DNA from: Zonotrichia leucophrys gambelii
Taxonomy: Eukaryota; Chordata; Aves; Passeriformes; Passerellidae
Reading direction: 5' to 3'
DNA: 64,000 nucleotides
NCBI RefSeq assembly: GCF_028769735.1
Contig: NC_088173.1
Location: 67,704,963-67,768,962 of the forward strand
Made by a program: the position numbers and the translations under genes. Shown piece by piece: positions 1-13,245 of the stretch. How positions within the stretch are numbered: the stretch's first letter is position 1; every line of letters begins with the position of its first letter. Under the pieces are notes generated by a model. The model was not told the DNA's origin. It saw nothing but the letters and a program-made list of their open reading frames with translations, and ran no database searches.

Positions 1-669
1 TGGTGGAGCAAACCATTATTTCAGGCAGAGGTGTTCAGTTGTTTTGCCAAGTGGACGTGCCTGAAAATGTCGGCCCTTTCCCACAGTGTAGTGATAAATG
101 GATATGGGCTGCATGAGGAGGAATTAAAACAAAATAGAATAGAAAAATGAACCCTTTGCTGGCTGCAGAGTCACCACATGAAGCAGCTTCTTGAGCTGAG
201 GGCTCCATGCCGTGAATGCAGCTCACTGCAAGGAGGTGGGAGTTTGTCAGGCACTGCCAGACAGCGTTGGCGCGGCCCCAAAACCCCACACTTGTGGTGC
301 TTAAAAATACTTCAAATTTAAAATACTTTAAAGCAAGGAGAGGATTATGGCAGGAGCTTTTTCAGGCTCAGTCCGACCAACTCAAGCTGTGATAAGGGAG
401 TGAGTTATTTCCTTCAACCAAATGCTCAGGATAAAGAGGGAGACACACACACAACCCTGGGATGGCAAAGTGGGAAAGTTTTAATTCCCCATGAAAATTC
501 ACAGTGTCTCACAGAGAGCTCCAGTCAATGCTAGCACTTACCTGTGACTTTCCACCTGTTTTTATCATTACATAAAATTGATACCAACATTTTAATGCAA
601 AGTTCAACCATAAAGTTATTGACCATTTAAATATAAGTAGATTTAATCAAAGCAAATGAGTTTAAATAG
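1..669. other. No gene seen
   Basis: AT-rich single-copy-looking DNA. Reading frames are short and have no recognisable motif, and I see no repeat family. A short (CA)n-like stretch sits near 443-455. Confidence 0.6.
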
Positions 670-785
670 GTTGGTGGTTTGTTGGAGTTTTTTTGTTTTG
701 TTTTGGGTTTTTTTTTTGGTTTTTATGGTTTTTTGGTGGATTTTTTGGTGGTGGTTTTTTGGGGGGGGGGGTTGTTGTTTTTTTA
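670..785. repeat. T/G-rich low-complexity tract
   Basis: Long runs of T broken by GG, TGG and a run of ten G. The complementary strand gives spurious proline/lysine-rich reading frames. This is simple sequence with no coding signal. Confidence 0.85.
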
Positions 786-3700
786 ATGAAGCCAACATGG
801 ATTTGAAGTAATTTACAGTAATGCTGAATTTCTTTGAAAAGCATATTATCATAATCAAAAATTTCAATCTCAATGAGATTTCTTTTTCCAAAAGATAAGT
901 GTGTACATAAAGGAAAGGAAACAACTTACCATATAAAATATGTGGCATTTAAGGACATTGTTTTTTAGTGTACACAGTAGTGCTGGGTTAGTGGATGGAC
1001 ACAATGATTAAAAAGATCTATAAAACCTGAAGGATTCTCTGGTTTTATATCCTTGGCAAAGTAAGTACTCCAATGAGAGAACACAGAATATTGCACTCTT
1101 TCTTCCTGTGCTCTCAGAAATTTGTTAATGTATTCTTCAGCTTTCTCTCAGTTTTCTTAAGGGTTATAAAATCACATTGACAGTAGTAAATTTATTATTT
1201 TGGACATCACACTGAACAAAACTGGCCCTAGTTCTCTGGGTATGGTTTATCAATGCATTGAAAATCACCAGAAGAAATGGCCTCCATAAGGAAAAGTAAA
1301 AATTCCCATTCATTTAAGAATCTCTGTTCATCATGACAATGAGAAAAAACAGCTACAATATCAGCTTTCAAAATGCACTCATTATAAGCAGGTAAACTGA
1401 ATTTCAATTGGTGGATTTCTTTTAGGGTAACTGGTCAAGAAATCAAATTCCTACAAGATGAAGCTGTTTTTTCCTGTGCCAATTTTGGCTGCAGAACATC
1501 AACATCTGGAAAGTTTTATATGGGATTTGTGGGATTTTTTCTTCTCTCAGGAGGTCCTCTTGCAACTAATCTGGAATCTGGTTTGGGAGACAGTCTGAGT
1601 TATTTTTAGAATATAAATATTTAATGGTTGTTGTCTTTGTTGGTTTTTATTATTTTGTTTGGTTTTTTTTGGGGGTGATAAGAATTTATTTCTGATAACC
1701 TTTCATCTAAGCAATTGCAGCAGATTGTGATCAATATACACAATTATTGTTAGAACTGCAGTTGTTGCTATCAGGTCATATCTTATCCTACACAAAAAAC
1801 CCATTAAATTTTAGTGCAGGAGTATGGTAGATTTTTTGGTAAGGTAGATTCACTCAATACCCATAGAAAGAAATTATTTTTATTACTAATTAATTAGTTC
1901 AAGTCTGAGATGCATTGAGTGATTTTAGGATGTATCACTGTGGTTCTCTGTGCTATCAGATCCACTGTGGGAAAGGCTGTGTGTGGGTAGATAAATCAAG
2001 GAAGAAGTAGAGTTTTTATTTTAAATCTTACAAATGCCTGCTGTTTACACTTCATTGACATGTTGTAGGGAATATCTGCAGAAACTGAGTTTAACAATAT
2101 TTCAGTCTATGATGCTGGCTCATTCACACCCTGCCATGTTCAATACTGCAGTTTTAGAAGTTCAGGGTGTCAGAAACATATAAACTCCAAGCTGAATATA
2201 ATAAACTCCAAGTTGAAATACACTCTTGTTTATTGGCCCACAAACAAAAGCCTATTGTTAAATCCAGAACTAACATCATTACCAAAAGTGAAAGTGAATA
2301 ATCTGAGATGGAGAAGACAAAGAATTCTGAAAGTTAAAGTTCCTATGGCAACGCTGACTTGGACAACCTGCCACAAAAATTAATTGTTTCTCTATTCCTT
2401 TAGGTAGGAGGTGCAGGGAAGGAGAACACTGCTGGAATAAACATGGTCAAACACACACAGCCTTTCTGATTAAGTATGTTTTGATATCAAACAAGCCTGT
2501 CAAGCCCAGGTTTTTAAATATGTTCAGAGAAAATGTGAATAAGAAGCACAGAGTTAAGTACTAATGCACAGATTCAGTGTGCTATCCTCTCATGGAGTAT
2601 AAATTTGTTCATACACACATCCCAGACAACTTACATCCAATTCCTACACTGATTTTATTTCAATTTAAGAGATGCTTTTGCAATGAGATATAGAGTTTTC
2701 TCTGGTCTTTTAATGTCATTTACTTCGTTTCTCATGGGAATTGTTTCCTGGAAATCAGCACTGAGAAGGAATTTGAGAGGAGTTTACCTGCCTGTAGTTA
2801 ATTACTTCCTGCATCTGAGGTGTGTTGCAGTGTAAACCAAGAATAAAAGCCTCTTTACAGGTATTTTAATCAAGATCTCGCAGTATTGATTTGTCTCCAT
2901 GATCTCAGGGTTCTGCTAAGTTCTTAGAGAGAATCCATTATGCTCAATGTAAGACAGGCATGGGAAATATTTAACAAGTGTGATAAAATATCTGAGTGCC
3001 AAATCTTTTAAAACTGCAATTTTGAGGCACACAGTGTAAGTCTTGTCACCTGTACACCTTGCTTAAATCTTCCCTCAGGATTTTCTTTGTGCATGCCACC
3101 AAGACAGTTCCAGAATTACAATTTCTTGACAAATATCTGGAAGCCTGTAGGATCTGAAAACCTTCTAATTTGCCAGCTTTGTGTCCCTGGATGCTCTAAT
3201 TCTATAAAAGTTGGGTAATACTTTGACCTTGAAATTTAAGATGAAACCTCACAGCCCGTGTTAGATCTTCATATCAAGCCACAGATGTGATACTAATTTA
3301 CACAATTTTAACTGACCCATTATGATGTGCATCCAAATTTTCATATTGTAAGATCCCTTTTTCAAAGGCACATTTGCTTCTAGAGCCAATATTCTTCACT
3401 TAAACTGTTCCAACAGCAAGACATTGTCTCCCAGTAGAAAATCATCTCTGCAGGATTTCATCACAATTCTTTAATTTGAGGATAGCAAGAAACTGTGTAA
3501 TCCAACAGGAAAATGAGTTGTGAAAGATTGTATTTGGGATTTTTACACCTTCTCCAAAGGATTATTTCTGCAGGATTAAACCAAGGCTACTGAAGCACAG
3601 CAGGACTGAATCTTGAGTTCCTGTGTCAGCTGAGGACCTGGCTCCTTCCCCTGAAGCTTTCACTCTCCTTCCCAGAAGTGTCAGCTGGAATGAGATGACA

Positions 3701-3823
3701 ATTCCAAGGGCACCATTGACTTTTCAGCAAATGAGCAATAGCCCAGCACTGTCCCTCCTGCCAGGCACTGCCAAGAAGGGGAACTTGGTTTTTTTGTGTT
3801 TCAGTAAGTCTGAGAGCTATGGG
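786..3823. other. About 3 kb without recognisable gene or repeat
   Basis: AT-rich DNA with frequent stops in all frames. No CR1 tail, LTR ends, tRNA or clear exon was seen. T-rich patches occur around 1620-1680. Nothing here can be assigned a function. Confidence 0.55.
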
Positions 3824-3829
3824 CAGCTG

Positions 3830-4189
3830 TGTGATGAGGGAAGAGATGAGGATCTGACTCCATGTTTCAGAAGGCTGATTTATTATTTTATGATATATAT
3901 TATATTAAAACTATACTGAAAGAATAGAAGAAAAGGTTTCATCAGAAGGCTGGCTAAGAATAGAATAGTAAAGAATGATAACAAAGGTTTATGGCTCGGC
4001 CCTCTGTCTGAGCCAGCTGACTGTGATTGGCCATTAATTAGAAACAACCAACATGATCCAATCCCAGATGCACCTGTTGCATTCCACAGCAGCAGATAAC
4101 CATTGTTTGCATTTTGTTCCTGAGGCCTCCCAGCTTCTCAGGAGGAAAAATCCTAAGGAAATGATTTTCCATAAAAGATGTCTGTGACA
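3830..4189 (-). mobile_element. Solo LTR, family B (sub-type B3)
   Basis: An ERV LTR read on the minus strand. It begins TGTCACAGACATC (complement of 4177-4189) and ends at 3830. A perfect 6-bp TSD, cagctg, flanks it at 3824-3829 and 4190-4195. It matches the copies at 49249-49626 and 63072-63456 over nearly its whole length. About 25 bases are missing near its 3' end compared with the 63072 copy. The minus strand carries the CCAAT-type motif and the AT-rich polyadenylation region (AATAAA-like, around 3880-3905) seen in sister copies. A 6-bp TSD is typical of class II (ERVK-like) elements. No internal retroviral sequence remains, so this is a solo LTR left by LTR-LTR recombination. Confidence 0.9.
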
Positions 4190-4195
4190 CAGCTG

Positions 4196-7100
4196 ACCTT
4201 CAGTGTCTATGGAAACTGTCCCTGCATGGATGGAAGATCTGCATTCACCTCCATGGTATTTCTGGATGTGAGAGAGTCAGTTTAAGAGAAAACTGAACTT
4301 CCTTCACTGCTCTTCTGCAATGGCCCTTGGGGTCTCTTCTAGAGCAGATCTCCTGGCATTTGCCAGGAGAGGGTAAAATATTAAAATTTTACAAGTGGAA
4401 TGCATTTGAGAGTGTCCTCAGAACTGTATGCGTATTATCTCAACATAACCCATCTTTTGCAGACAGACAGTTCCTTCTTGATAGGCCACAAAATCATCCT
4501 GACACAAGCACACAGGATTTGTGGACAGATGGAACTCAAGAAGTTTGAGGTGCATGTGGAGGCAGGTTTGGACATAGAGGGCTGTAAAGTTGCTCTCAGA
4601 ACCAGGCAACACCACAAGCACTGCTTCCAAGTGCTTTCCAAACTTTCTTCCACTTCAGGCAGGAAAGGTAAATCCCAGACCTGTTTTCAAATTACTTTCT
4701 TGCACAGAAGAGCTCATTTCCCTTGCTCTAAAGGATTACAAGCTGCAAGGCAAAGTTTAAAGACACAATACTTTAAAACACCATGTGCCTGAGAGAATCA
4801 ACACATGAAATACAAACCAAGGAGGAAGAAAGCATCTCCTTCTTGGTGAGACAAGTGGTCTTTAGAAAAGCAAATGAAGGATTTCAAAGCATTTTTTTGT
4901 CTGAAGTGTCTTTTAGACAGTTCAAATGGTAAAGTCTTCTACCACTCCTTTAAATGTTAGAGGTACTAAGCCTTAGATATCAGATTCAGCTACCTTACTC
5001 TTCTAACAGTGTCAGATCTTGAAACAACTTTTGCCTTTAATATGTTAATATTCTTCAGCAATATGGGCATGGATATAATCCCACTTTCCTTTATACCTCT
5101 CCTCTCTTCTTGTGCTTGATTGGATTAATGTGTTTTGGGAGGAGAAATGAATATTAATAACAATCTCAAAGAAAATCTGCTAGGGCCACTTCCAGCTGAT
5201 GCAGAGGTAGTTTGAGGTAAAATGTGTGGCTTTAAGAGCAATCTGTATTGTAGTACAAGACCTTTCAGAGAGATCTGTAAACCCAGCTTTGGAATTGCCC
5301 TGCAATGTCATTTAGCTTCTCAGTAGCTCTCCAAGTCCTTGCAGAAATACAAGGATGATCAAAGGTACAGGATGGTATTCAGCATGATGAGTGTATAATA
5401 GACCAGCTCTTTTCAACCTGGAAAAAAAAAATAGATGAGTGAAGAAGTACATGACAGATGCCATCAGTGGCACATAAAAGATAAAAAGGTAACATGTCGT
5501 TCATTGTCTCTTTCAATGGAAGGAAATATAAAGCAGGCAGATCCAAACTAAGCATGCATTTTCAAAGTGGAGAGTTAAAAAGTACTCCTTGCCACAGGCA
5601 GCTGTGCAAACTTTTAGGAGTATTGAAAAGGCAATTGATGAAGTTGAAGATAATAATAAAATAAGTAATTCACTGTGGGCTGTTATGTAAAGGAATTTCT
5701 GCTGGTTAAAGGGACTCTAAACAGAAATTTCATCAAACTGTGAGAAAACACTCCAGAAAGGGATCATAGCTGATTTCTCCCATTCCTATATTTTATTCCA
5801 TTTACCAAATATTGGTCATGTTGTGAGACAGATGCTTGTTCTTTTCTCCAGTTCTCTAAGTGGCTTTATCTAGAGTAAGTCAATATTGGGTTAGACTACA
5901 CATAAGTAATTTTCTAATTTTTTTTATTATTAAATAATTTCTTTTTTTCTTAATATTTCCTGGCCTGGCAACTGTTGATATTATTTGGTTTCTTGCAGGG
6001 CAGGTGGAATTCAAATAATGGCTAAATTGGAGGCACAGTCACTTCATGATAAATAAGTTTTTACTTGTGAAAATTAAATCACTTCCATCATCCATAAACT
6101 CTGCTGGTAGAGCCATTGATCAGTGATGGAACTGAATGTCCTCTAAGTGGTTGATCTTTAAAATAAATTCTTCAGCATTCAAAATGGATTACTGTAAAAC
6201 TGTAGTCATCTTGTAAGTAAAATTGGGTCACAAGTCAGAATATCCCTTATGCCTTAAAAAGTCCTCTACTTATATGGTAACTGTGCCCAGACTAGATTTA
6301 TCCTGGGTAAAAAAAGGATACCAGGACCCTGAAAACTTTAGCTGAAGGATTCTGTTATTACCGAATACAGCAGTGCTCGCACCAAAATTAATATGTCTTC
6401 TTATATGAAATTATCAGAGGAAAAAATTCCCCAAATGGGACAAAAGAATAATTTCAAATATTTCCATTTTTCTGTGGAGGAAGTTGTTCAAATACTTGTC
6501 CTGCTACAGAAAGTGCTAACAAGTTATTTAACAAATTGCTGTGACTGTGCATCTGAGGTTTTCCCAATGTCACATACTCAGCTCATGAACCAGTAAGTGA
6601 TAAAATTATTTGACCTAATAAAGAAGCACCAGTTGGATTTCCATGAGCCAAACTGCACAGAATGATAAATCATCATCATGAGATACACTTTGGCTTGAAG
6701 AAAATCTTTAAATTTATGAACAGTCCAGCTATCAACTCAGAGCTGGCTCTTCAGGCTTCCATAAATTGGATGATGAAAATGATAGAACCACTCTTAAAAA
6801 ATGTCTCTTTTTGCATGTGCCTGACTTGAAACACCTCAAAGAATTCTGATGAGGAGGGATTTTATTCTTCTCAACACCTTTTATTGTAAGAAGAGAACTT
6901 AGGCCCAAGTGGCTGCCTCAAATATTTTTCAGCATTACAGTAATGACAGAAACTACCATAATCTAACTTGGTGTTACTATGAAGGCCAAAACCTTCAGAG
7001 CCCTTGGAATATTTTCTCATATCTCTACTCCCTATTCTCTCTCAATTTTTGTACCATTTCTTCTCTTGCTCTTTTAATGAATCTTTACTTAATAGTTCAG

Positions 7101-7234
7101 GAGTGAGCTGAGCCCCATTCAGTATTTAAGTTTCTGCATAAAAATACAAAAAAAAAAGAGTCATATGGCCAGTTCTGTGCTCCCTGACAAAAATCCAAAA
7201 TTACAACCTTCAACCTAGTGTTTCCCTGGAAAAA
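4196..7234. other. About 3 kb without recognisable gene
   Basis: AT-rich DNA. The longest frame (4400-4792, plus strand, 130 codons) has no motif I recognise and overlaps equally long frames on the other strand, so I do not call it. A perfect short hairpin lies at 4349-4370. No repeat family was recognised. Confidence 0.5.
4349..4370. other. Perfect hairpin, 10-bp stem, 2-nt loop
   Basis: TCTCCTGGCA, a TT loop, then TGCCAGGAGA. The two arms are exact complements. It is not inside a recognised repeat. It could form a small stem-loop or cruciform; function unknown. Confidence 0.8.
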
Positions 7235-7240
7235 AACTTG

Positions 7241-7850
7241 TGTCGGATCTCAAGATCCCAGTCCTGAGGTGCCGAGCCACCGAGACCACCTTGGGGGGCT
7301 CGGGAGTCCTGGGATGTTGCCAGAAGTGTCTGGTGGCTGCACTTTGACCCTACACAGGAGACGACAAGGATGAGGGCTTCACCAGGGTGAATGGTGAAGG
7401 GATCAGTTAATTAGAGGGTGAGACACAGGGTTTAGGATTTCTGTACAGGGGGGTTTAGAGAAGTAAGATGGAGGAATTGGGGTGTGTCCTGTCCTTCTTC
7501 TTCTTCCTCTTCTCCTCCATCTTCTTTGGCCACGGTGGCACCTTTGGATTGGTTATTACTGAGAGTGCACCCAGTTATAAGAATAAATGGTATTGGGGAA
7601 AAATGATAAATATTGTACACGTAACAATGGGTATAAAGATAGGTGGCTGCCCCGGAGGGCAGACAGTGTGCTCATGGCTGGCTGCTGAGCAGAGCTCTGT
7701 TCGGCTGAAAGAACATCTTTTAGATAAACAATTAATAAACATAAAAACCGAAAGAAGAACTGAAGCCTCTTCTCGTCCTTTGATACGCGGGCTGCCCCAA
7801 GGCCACCCCGGGCCTTTCCAGGCCCCTCAAACAGCCGAGATAACCGGACA
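7241..7850 (+). mobile_element. Solo LTR, family A copy 1
   Basis: A 610-bp LTR beginning TGTCGGATC and ending ACCGGACA. It is flanked by a perfect 6-bp TSD, aacttg (7235-7240 and 7851-7856). LTR anatomy is readable: a CTT-rich stretch (about 7495-7520), a TATA-like TATAAAG at 7632-7638 and AATAAA at 7734-7739, leaving about 110 bp of U5. There are three further copies at 18973, 31547 (inverted) and 40599; by eye this one is the most diverged. Its start is TGTCGG where the others have TGTGGG. No gag, pol or env sequence is attached, so it is a solo LTR. The 6-bp TSD suggests a class II ERV. Frames inside it on either strand are products of the repeat. Confidence 0.93.
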
Positions 7851-7852
7851 AA

Positions 7853-8122
7853 CTTGATCTTTTCATGCTCATACACTGTGCATGGATCAGTCTCATTTAT
7901 TAGCAGACAGGTAGATTCCTGCATTCCAGCTGAAGTGACAACTCCATCGGCATTCAGAGCAGGCACTCGTGGAATTGGCTGACAACAGAGTTCATGTTTA
8001 TATGCATGGGATGCATTTACACTTATAACTATGTCATGATCTACAACATCAGCTAATGTGAAAATTATGCATTTAGGTTTAACACTGTGTAAATGCCAGA
8101 TAGGCAGGATGGAAAAGTCCAT
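7853..8122 (-). other. Unidentified exon-like open frame next to LTR A1
   Basis: On the minus strand a frame starting with ATG at 8122 (MDFSILPIW...) stays open for about 90 codons to the edge of the LTR at 7850 and then continues by chance into it. The non-LTR part has ordinary amino-acid composition and reads like protein (for example VNASHAYKHELCCQPIPRVP), which is unusual for this AT-rich window. A possible splice acceptor (minus-strand TTTTCACATTAG) ends at 8053. No convincing donor is seen: the frame runs to CAAGTT at the LTR target site. Beyond the insertion point the original frame meets a stop within about 10 codons. It could be a real exon of a minus-strand gene, a pseudogene fragment, or chance. 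I do not recognise the family. Confidence 0.25.
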
Positions 8123-8735
8123 TTAGCTTTTTAAGTACAGCCTCCAAAAGCAGTTTAGAATTTTTTGTTAGCAACTACATTAATAATTTTTTTGTTCTTT
8201 TATTATAGAAATGGGTAGAAAAAGCCATTTGACACTTTGAATACAATGAACAATTCCACCTGCTCTCCACTCTTTGCTTTTATTGCAAAAGTCTGTGCTT
8301 TTATTGCAAAGCTATTTACTACAAATAGCCTTACTATAACATCCTGTGTTAGTATCTTTGCTATAATAACCAAGAATGTTCATGTCACTACATTAACCAC
8401 CATCCTCTGACCCTGAAGGGTTGAAAGTCTTTCCAAGACAAAGTATTTTTCTTTATACAGTAATTTTAAGTATAGTACTGCCATTCAAGAAAGAAAAACA
8501 TTCCTCTTGGCTAATTTGCCTCATCAAAGTATCCTAAAAAACACACCAGCCAAGCAGTTTCTACTCTGATCTTAAAACATAACTGGTTATAGGAGTTTAT
8601 CTATAGGAGAATTGTTAGAGCATGGTTTTAATAATTTTTTAACCAATGCTGTCAGTTGTAGAAGCACAAAAACACTGCCAGGTTTGGCAGCTGCTAATAA
8701 ACCTGTGGGATTTCCATTATTCAGGTGAGTTCGAG
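8123..8735. other. No gene seen
   Basis: AT-rich DNA between an unidentified open frame and a family B LTR. Minor direct repetition of cttttattgcaaa occurs near 8275-8310. Nothing else was recognised. Confidence 0.5.
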
Positions 8736-8741
8736 AACCAC

Positions 8742-9163
8742 TGTCACTGTCATATTTTCTGAAAAATCCCTTTGCCAGGATTTTCCTCTTCTGGGAAGCT
8801 GAGAAGCCTCTCAGAGAAAAATGAAACAATAATTATCTGGTTGTTTCCCCTGTGTTTTCCTGCTTTGGAATGTGGTTTGGAGATTGTTTATCCAACGGGT
8901 GGATGTTTGATTGGTTTCATGTGAATTGTTTTAACTTAATGACAAATCACCATCCAGCTGTGTCAGACTCTGAGGAGAGAGTCACAAGTTTTTCATTATG
9001 ATCTTTTAGCCTTCTGTCTGTATCCTTTCTGTATTCTTTAGTATAGTTTTAGTATAGCATTCTTTAATACAATATAGATCAAAAAATAATAAATTAGCCT
9101 TCTGAGAACATGGAGTCAGATTCATTCCTTCCTCCTCCATCCAGGGACCCTGAAAATACCACA
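8742..9163 (+). mobile_element. Solo LTR, family B (sub-type B1)
   Basis: A 422-bp LTR starting TGTCACTGTCATATTTTC and ending AAATACCACA. A perfect TSD, aaccac, lies at 8736-8741 and 9164-9169. Its 3' half carries the block shared by all family B copies: repeated TTTAGTATAG, a TA-rich stretch, then an AATAAATTA-type polyadenylation region near 9090, then a conserved segment around 'ctgagaacatggagtcag'. Sister copies are at 14431-14818 and 33439-33837. It has no interior and is a solo LTR. The 6-bp TSD fits a class II ERV. Confidence 0.92.
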
Positions 9164-9169
9164 AACCAC

Positions 9170-12100
9170 ACGTGTGATGCAGCTCCTCTCACTCTTTAAA
9201 ATCCATGTGTGAAGGAAACAAAATGTCAATGTCTAAACCAGCCCATAAGCCAAAGTTTAAATGTACATTGTGAGAATATTTCTGAAATAAAAATAAGTAG
9301 AAGTGGCTACTGCAGGATTAATAGTAAAGAGTCTAGAACTCCAGTATATTAAAGACTCTGTTGGACATGAACGAGGCTGCAATGTAAGTGAAAATACTTC
9401 TAGGATGAGAAACAAGAAGTGTTTTGGCTTATACACCTCAGACAGAAAAAGGGTCAAGGGAAGATAATCTGCCACCTGTGCCAGTCTCAGCCATTATGCC
9501 AACTGCTCACCAGCAGAGTAAGATTGTTTTACTCTTAAATAACTCTTAATTTGGTTATGCTGAATAGTTTTTCTATCAGTGTATCAAAATAATTGAATGG
9601 AGAATGCCTTGGTATTTCACCATTATTCCCTCTGATGAGCACATCACTTCAGGGACCCTACAATAATCTACTGCTGCTATCACCACTGGTTTTACCTCTA
9701 CCATTTACAGAAGTAAAAGTGGGTTTGGGTTATTTAGGCAAAAGTCATGATTGTATAATCTAAGTGTTAAATTTCTTATCTGGACGGGAAAGTCCAGCCC
9801 TCTACCAGCATGAGTTCCCAAATCATTAGTTCATGGAACATGGATATTTATGGGGGAAAAAAACCCATTTCTAGTAAAAAGGGAAAAAAAAGACTGAGCT
9901 GGTATCTTAACTTCTAAGTCATGTGATTTTAACTTCAATACATGCAAATGAATATTTTTTGCAATATTTCTTCCAAAAACTCTTCAATTCCCTGTTTGCA
10001 AGCTCACATGCATGGGCATCCTCAAGACAAATAAAACATTTATCCCACATCTTTTATTTTCAGTTAATGGCTAGTAAATCCACACCTTTTTGTACTTATG
10101 TTAGTGCATAAATAAACAAAATATTACCTACTTAGAATTCCAATTCCTAGAGATTTAAAGAACTCCCTTCACAAATAACCTTGATTTCAAGGCAGTTAAA
10201 TTCAACCTAGGGTTACAAACCATGCATTATTCATTTTCCCTATGACTGCTAAAAGTGATTTAATCTGTTTATAAAGGGAAGTTCAATTTTGTTAAACATT
10301 TCTTAACAAAATCTCTGTGCTGCAGAATGTTTTACCTTGAAATTGTCACCCTTGCCTCTTAAACAGAATCCAGAGAGAAAGAAACTCTCCTCAGACATAA
10401 CACCAGTCATATAATATTTATTCATGGGCTTTCTAATCATATTTTCTAACCATTATTAATTTGTAATTAAGAAGCAATGAGCAAAAACTATTGCAAGGTT
10501 TCATTTCTGCCCCAATTAACATTTTGGATTTTGCTTTGGGGTCTTCATTACAAACAAGTTGTCAAGCTAAATGATGTGGCAAGTTATCTATATTTAGCAA
10601 GCTATAATTTTAGCTTGTGTTTTGCTGGTTGAAAACATGAGCAACCGACATCACTGCAGACAACAGGAAAGAAGAATGAACTAATATTAAAATCCCCAAT
10701 AGCATGCATTAATCTTCTGTGATTAAAACCCTCTGCCTGGCCTTTCTTTGAAAAGACAAAGACTTCCAAACTGATTAAACCTAGAGGCAAGGCTGTTTTG
10801 CATATATCTTGTAAAAATCCCCAAGCTGCCTTAAACTTTAGTCTAAAAATTAGCTGCAATCAAATTTTTCTTAGATAGTGACATACACATACAGCTTGGA
10901 ATTCTTCCAATTTCATTCCTCAAAATCTGATAAGTCCAGTTTTGTGGAGTCCAGTTTTTATAAATCAAAAGCGTGCTTGCATTTTACCTGATTTCATGGG
11001 ATGTTCTAAAATTGTTCTAGAAACAGGGTTCTGTTTTTGCATCTGAGTTCAGTGAGATTTGCTGTTAGAAATCAGCCATGGTACACTTCTGCCCTTAGTG
11101 GACAACATCACACCAGGAGTACATTCTAATTAATTCCAACATTAATTGGCAATTCATTAAGCTTTGCTGTGCCACCAATTAAGCTTAATTTTACCCAGGT
11201 ATCCCCCAATGTATTCACAGACACAGCCACATATCTCTTTGCTTTAGGCTTTTTCCTACAACTCTTGAAGTAGAAAAAGCTCAAAAATATATGGTGGGCA
11301 AAATGGAGTCATTAACAATCACAGCAGCTTTGATGCCAAAGATCAAAAAAATCTGTGCAAAGGTCAAAAGCAGCTGGTTAGATCTGGAGAAATCAGTTCC
11401 AGTCTCATTCATGTGAAGTCACTGCAAGCTCCACTCCTGCCTTCAACACCACAAACACTGAATTAAGGACCACATCTGTACTCAACCCTTTCCCAAGCTG
11501 CTGAAGGGCTTTGCACGCTCAATGCAATTCCCATCAGAACTAAATAAATCTGGAAGTTGGTTTGAAGCCTCATTTCTGAGAGCAGGGACCATACTTTAGA
11601 CCAAGCGTTTCACTTTTATTATTCCAAATGGCAGGAAATAATTCCATTTAAGATACGAACAAGAGTCAGAAATCCTCATAGGGTCAATAGCAGGACATGG
11701 CACTACTCGGTGTGACTTACAGAACACAAAAGTGTCTTCTTATTATGAAGAGATTGATTAGCATTAAAAGGGAATTAAAATTATTAGTGGCTGGGATATT
11801 TTTGAGATGGATTCTGATTTCTCTGTCCAGATGGAGACCGAATATATCCACCCTTGATATCAAAGAATATTAGAAAAAACCACTGTTAAATATAGAATTA
11901 ACATTGTAACTGTTTTTTTCCCATTATTACTTGCAACTAGTGTAAGTTGACAAACACATGGCAGATATCCAGTCTTTTTCCAAACTGTTTTTAATACTTT
12001 GTAATAAAATTGTTTATGTGAGATTTTGACATAATTGCTTGCAGATACAAATTAAGAAGTTATTTCCTAAGCTGTGCAGAACTGAAATCCTATGGCATAA

Positions 12101-13239
12101 AAGTAGGAGTAAATAAATACCGCAATATATTTTGTAGAACATTTTAATGCACTGTGTGTCCTATAAATCAGAAGAAATGCACGACTTCCCTTGCTTTCCC
12201 AGATTTAGTCCTACAGAAGATAGGTTTACCTAAACTTCAATCCTGCCTTGAACCTAATCCTTTGTATTTTATCTCCAAAGGTCTCACCAAGTGTATTAAA
12301 TAAGACATTGAATCATACTGGGGATGATGGGGAAAAAAAAAGACCTTAAAATCTCAAACTGGATAAAGCTAAATCAAGCCAATGAGCACCATAAAATCTG
12401 CTTGAAGTCAAAGTGCCTTTGCCAACCTTTTTGGCAGTTTAATATTCCAAATATTCGAAGTTGGATCCTTAGAAATAACTAGAAAATATCTCCTGTCCAC
12501 AGCCAGACTTCCCAGAGAAAAGTTGTTTCTTTTTTGCACAGGTCATGTTCAACTCTCCTGATCTGCCTTGCTGCAAAGATCTGAACATCTCTTCAGAAGA
12601 GGTTTGGGAGACTTTCATGAGTACAATACTGTATTATTGAGTGCCTGTTCCCACAAGGTTCCCATTGCCCCTGAAGAAAGTATTTAAAAAAAAAAATTTT
12701 CAAAGAGCAGCTCTGGCTGCTGAATTGTTGTGGGTTTACACTTAATAACAGATATTTTGCAAAGCAACATAAAATTCCAAATAAATCAGACCAGAATGGT
12801 TGCTTGACCTTGAATCAAAGTGCCCTAACAGCGCTTCTGTCCACACACCCACCCACACTCTCTTTTTTCCTCAGAACTGTCAGAATAGAGTTTCCTTCTC
12901 TTTTGAACCAGTAATAGTGCCTGGCAGTAACTCTAAGCTGCAATTCTATGCACTTAGAACTCAGTCTCCCTTTTAAGCTTGAGAACGAGCTGGTGATTCA
13001 ATATTTCTGTCATAAAGACACTTCCAGGCTTTTTCTGCAGATACAATGACCAAAAGAGCAGCGCTGAAGGTCTCATCACAGCTCAAAGGCTTCTAATTCT
13101 AACAAAGGAGCAACATCCAGCCCATATCAACCATCAAAGCTCTACATACCTTACACTGCCAGCTTCTGGACCATCAACTTGGCTGCTCACTGACCTCAAG
13201 ATAATGAGAAATAAATTGTATCCTGAATATCCAAGTGCT
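9170..13239. other. About 4 kb without recognisable gene or repeat
   Basis: AT-rich sequence with only short frames. A TAATTA/ATTAA-rich patch at about 11120-11200 could be a homeodomain-type regulatory stretch, but base composition alone could produce it. No CR1 or LTR termini were seen. Confidence 0.5.
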
Positions 13240-13245
13240 GTGCCT

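Noticed and set aside
643..948. Proline/lysine-rich minus-strand frames
   Set aside because: They are produced by the T/G low-complexity tract at 670-785.
7468..7857. 129-codon plus-strand frame as a gene
   Set aside because: It lies almost entirely inside the family A LTR; shorter versions occur in every other copy and it starts in U3 across the CTT repeat. Discussed as a finding only.
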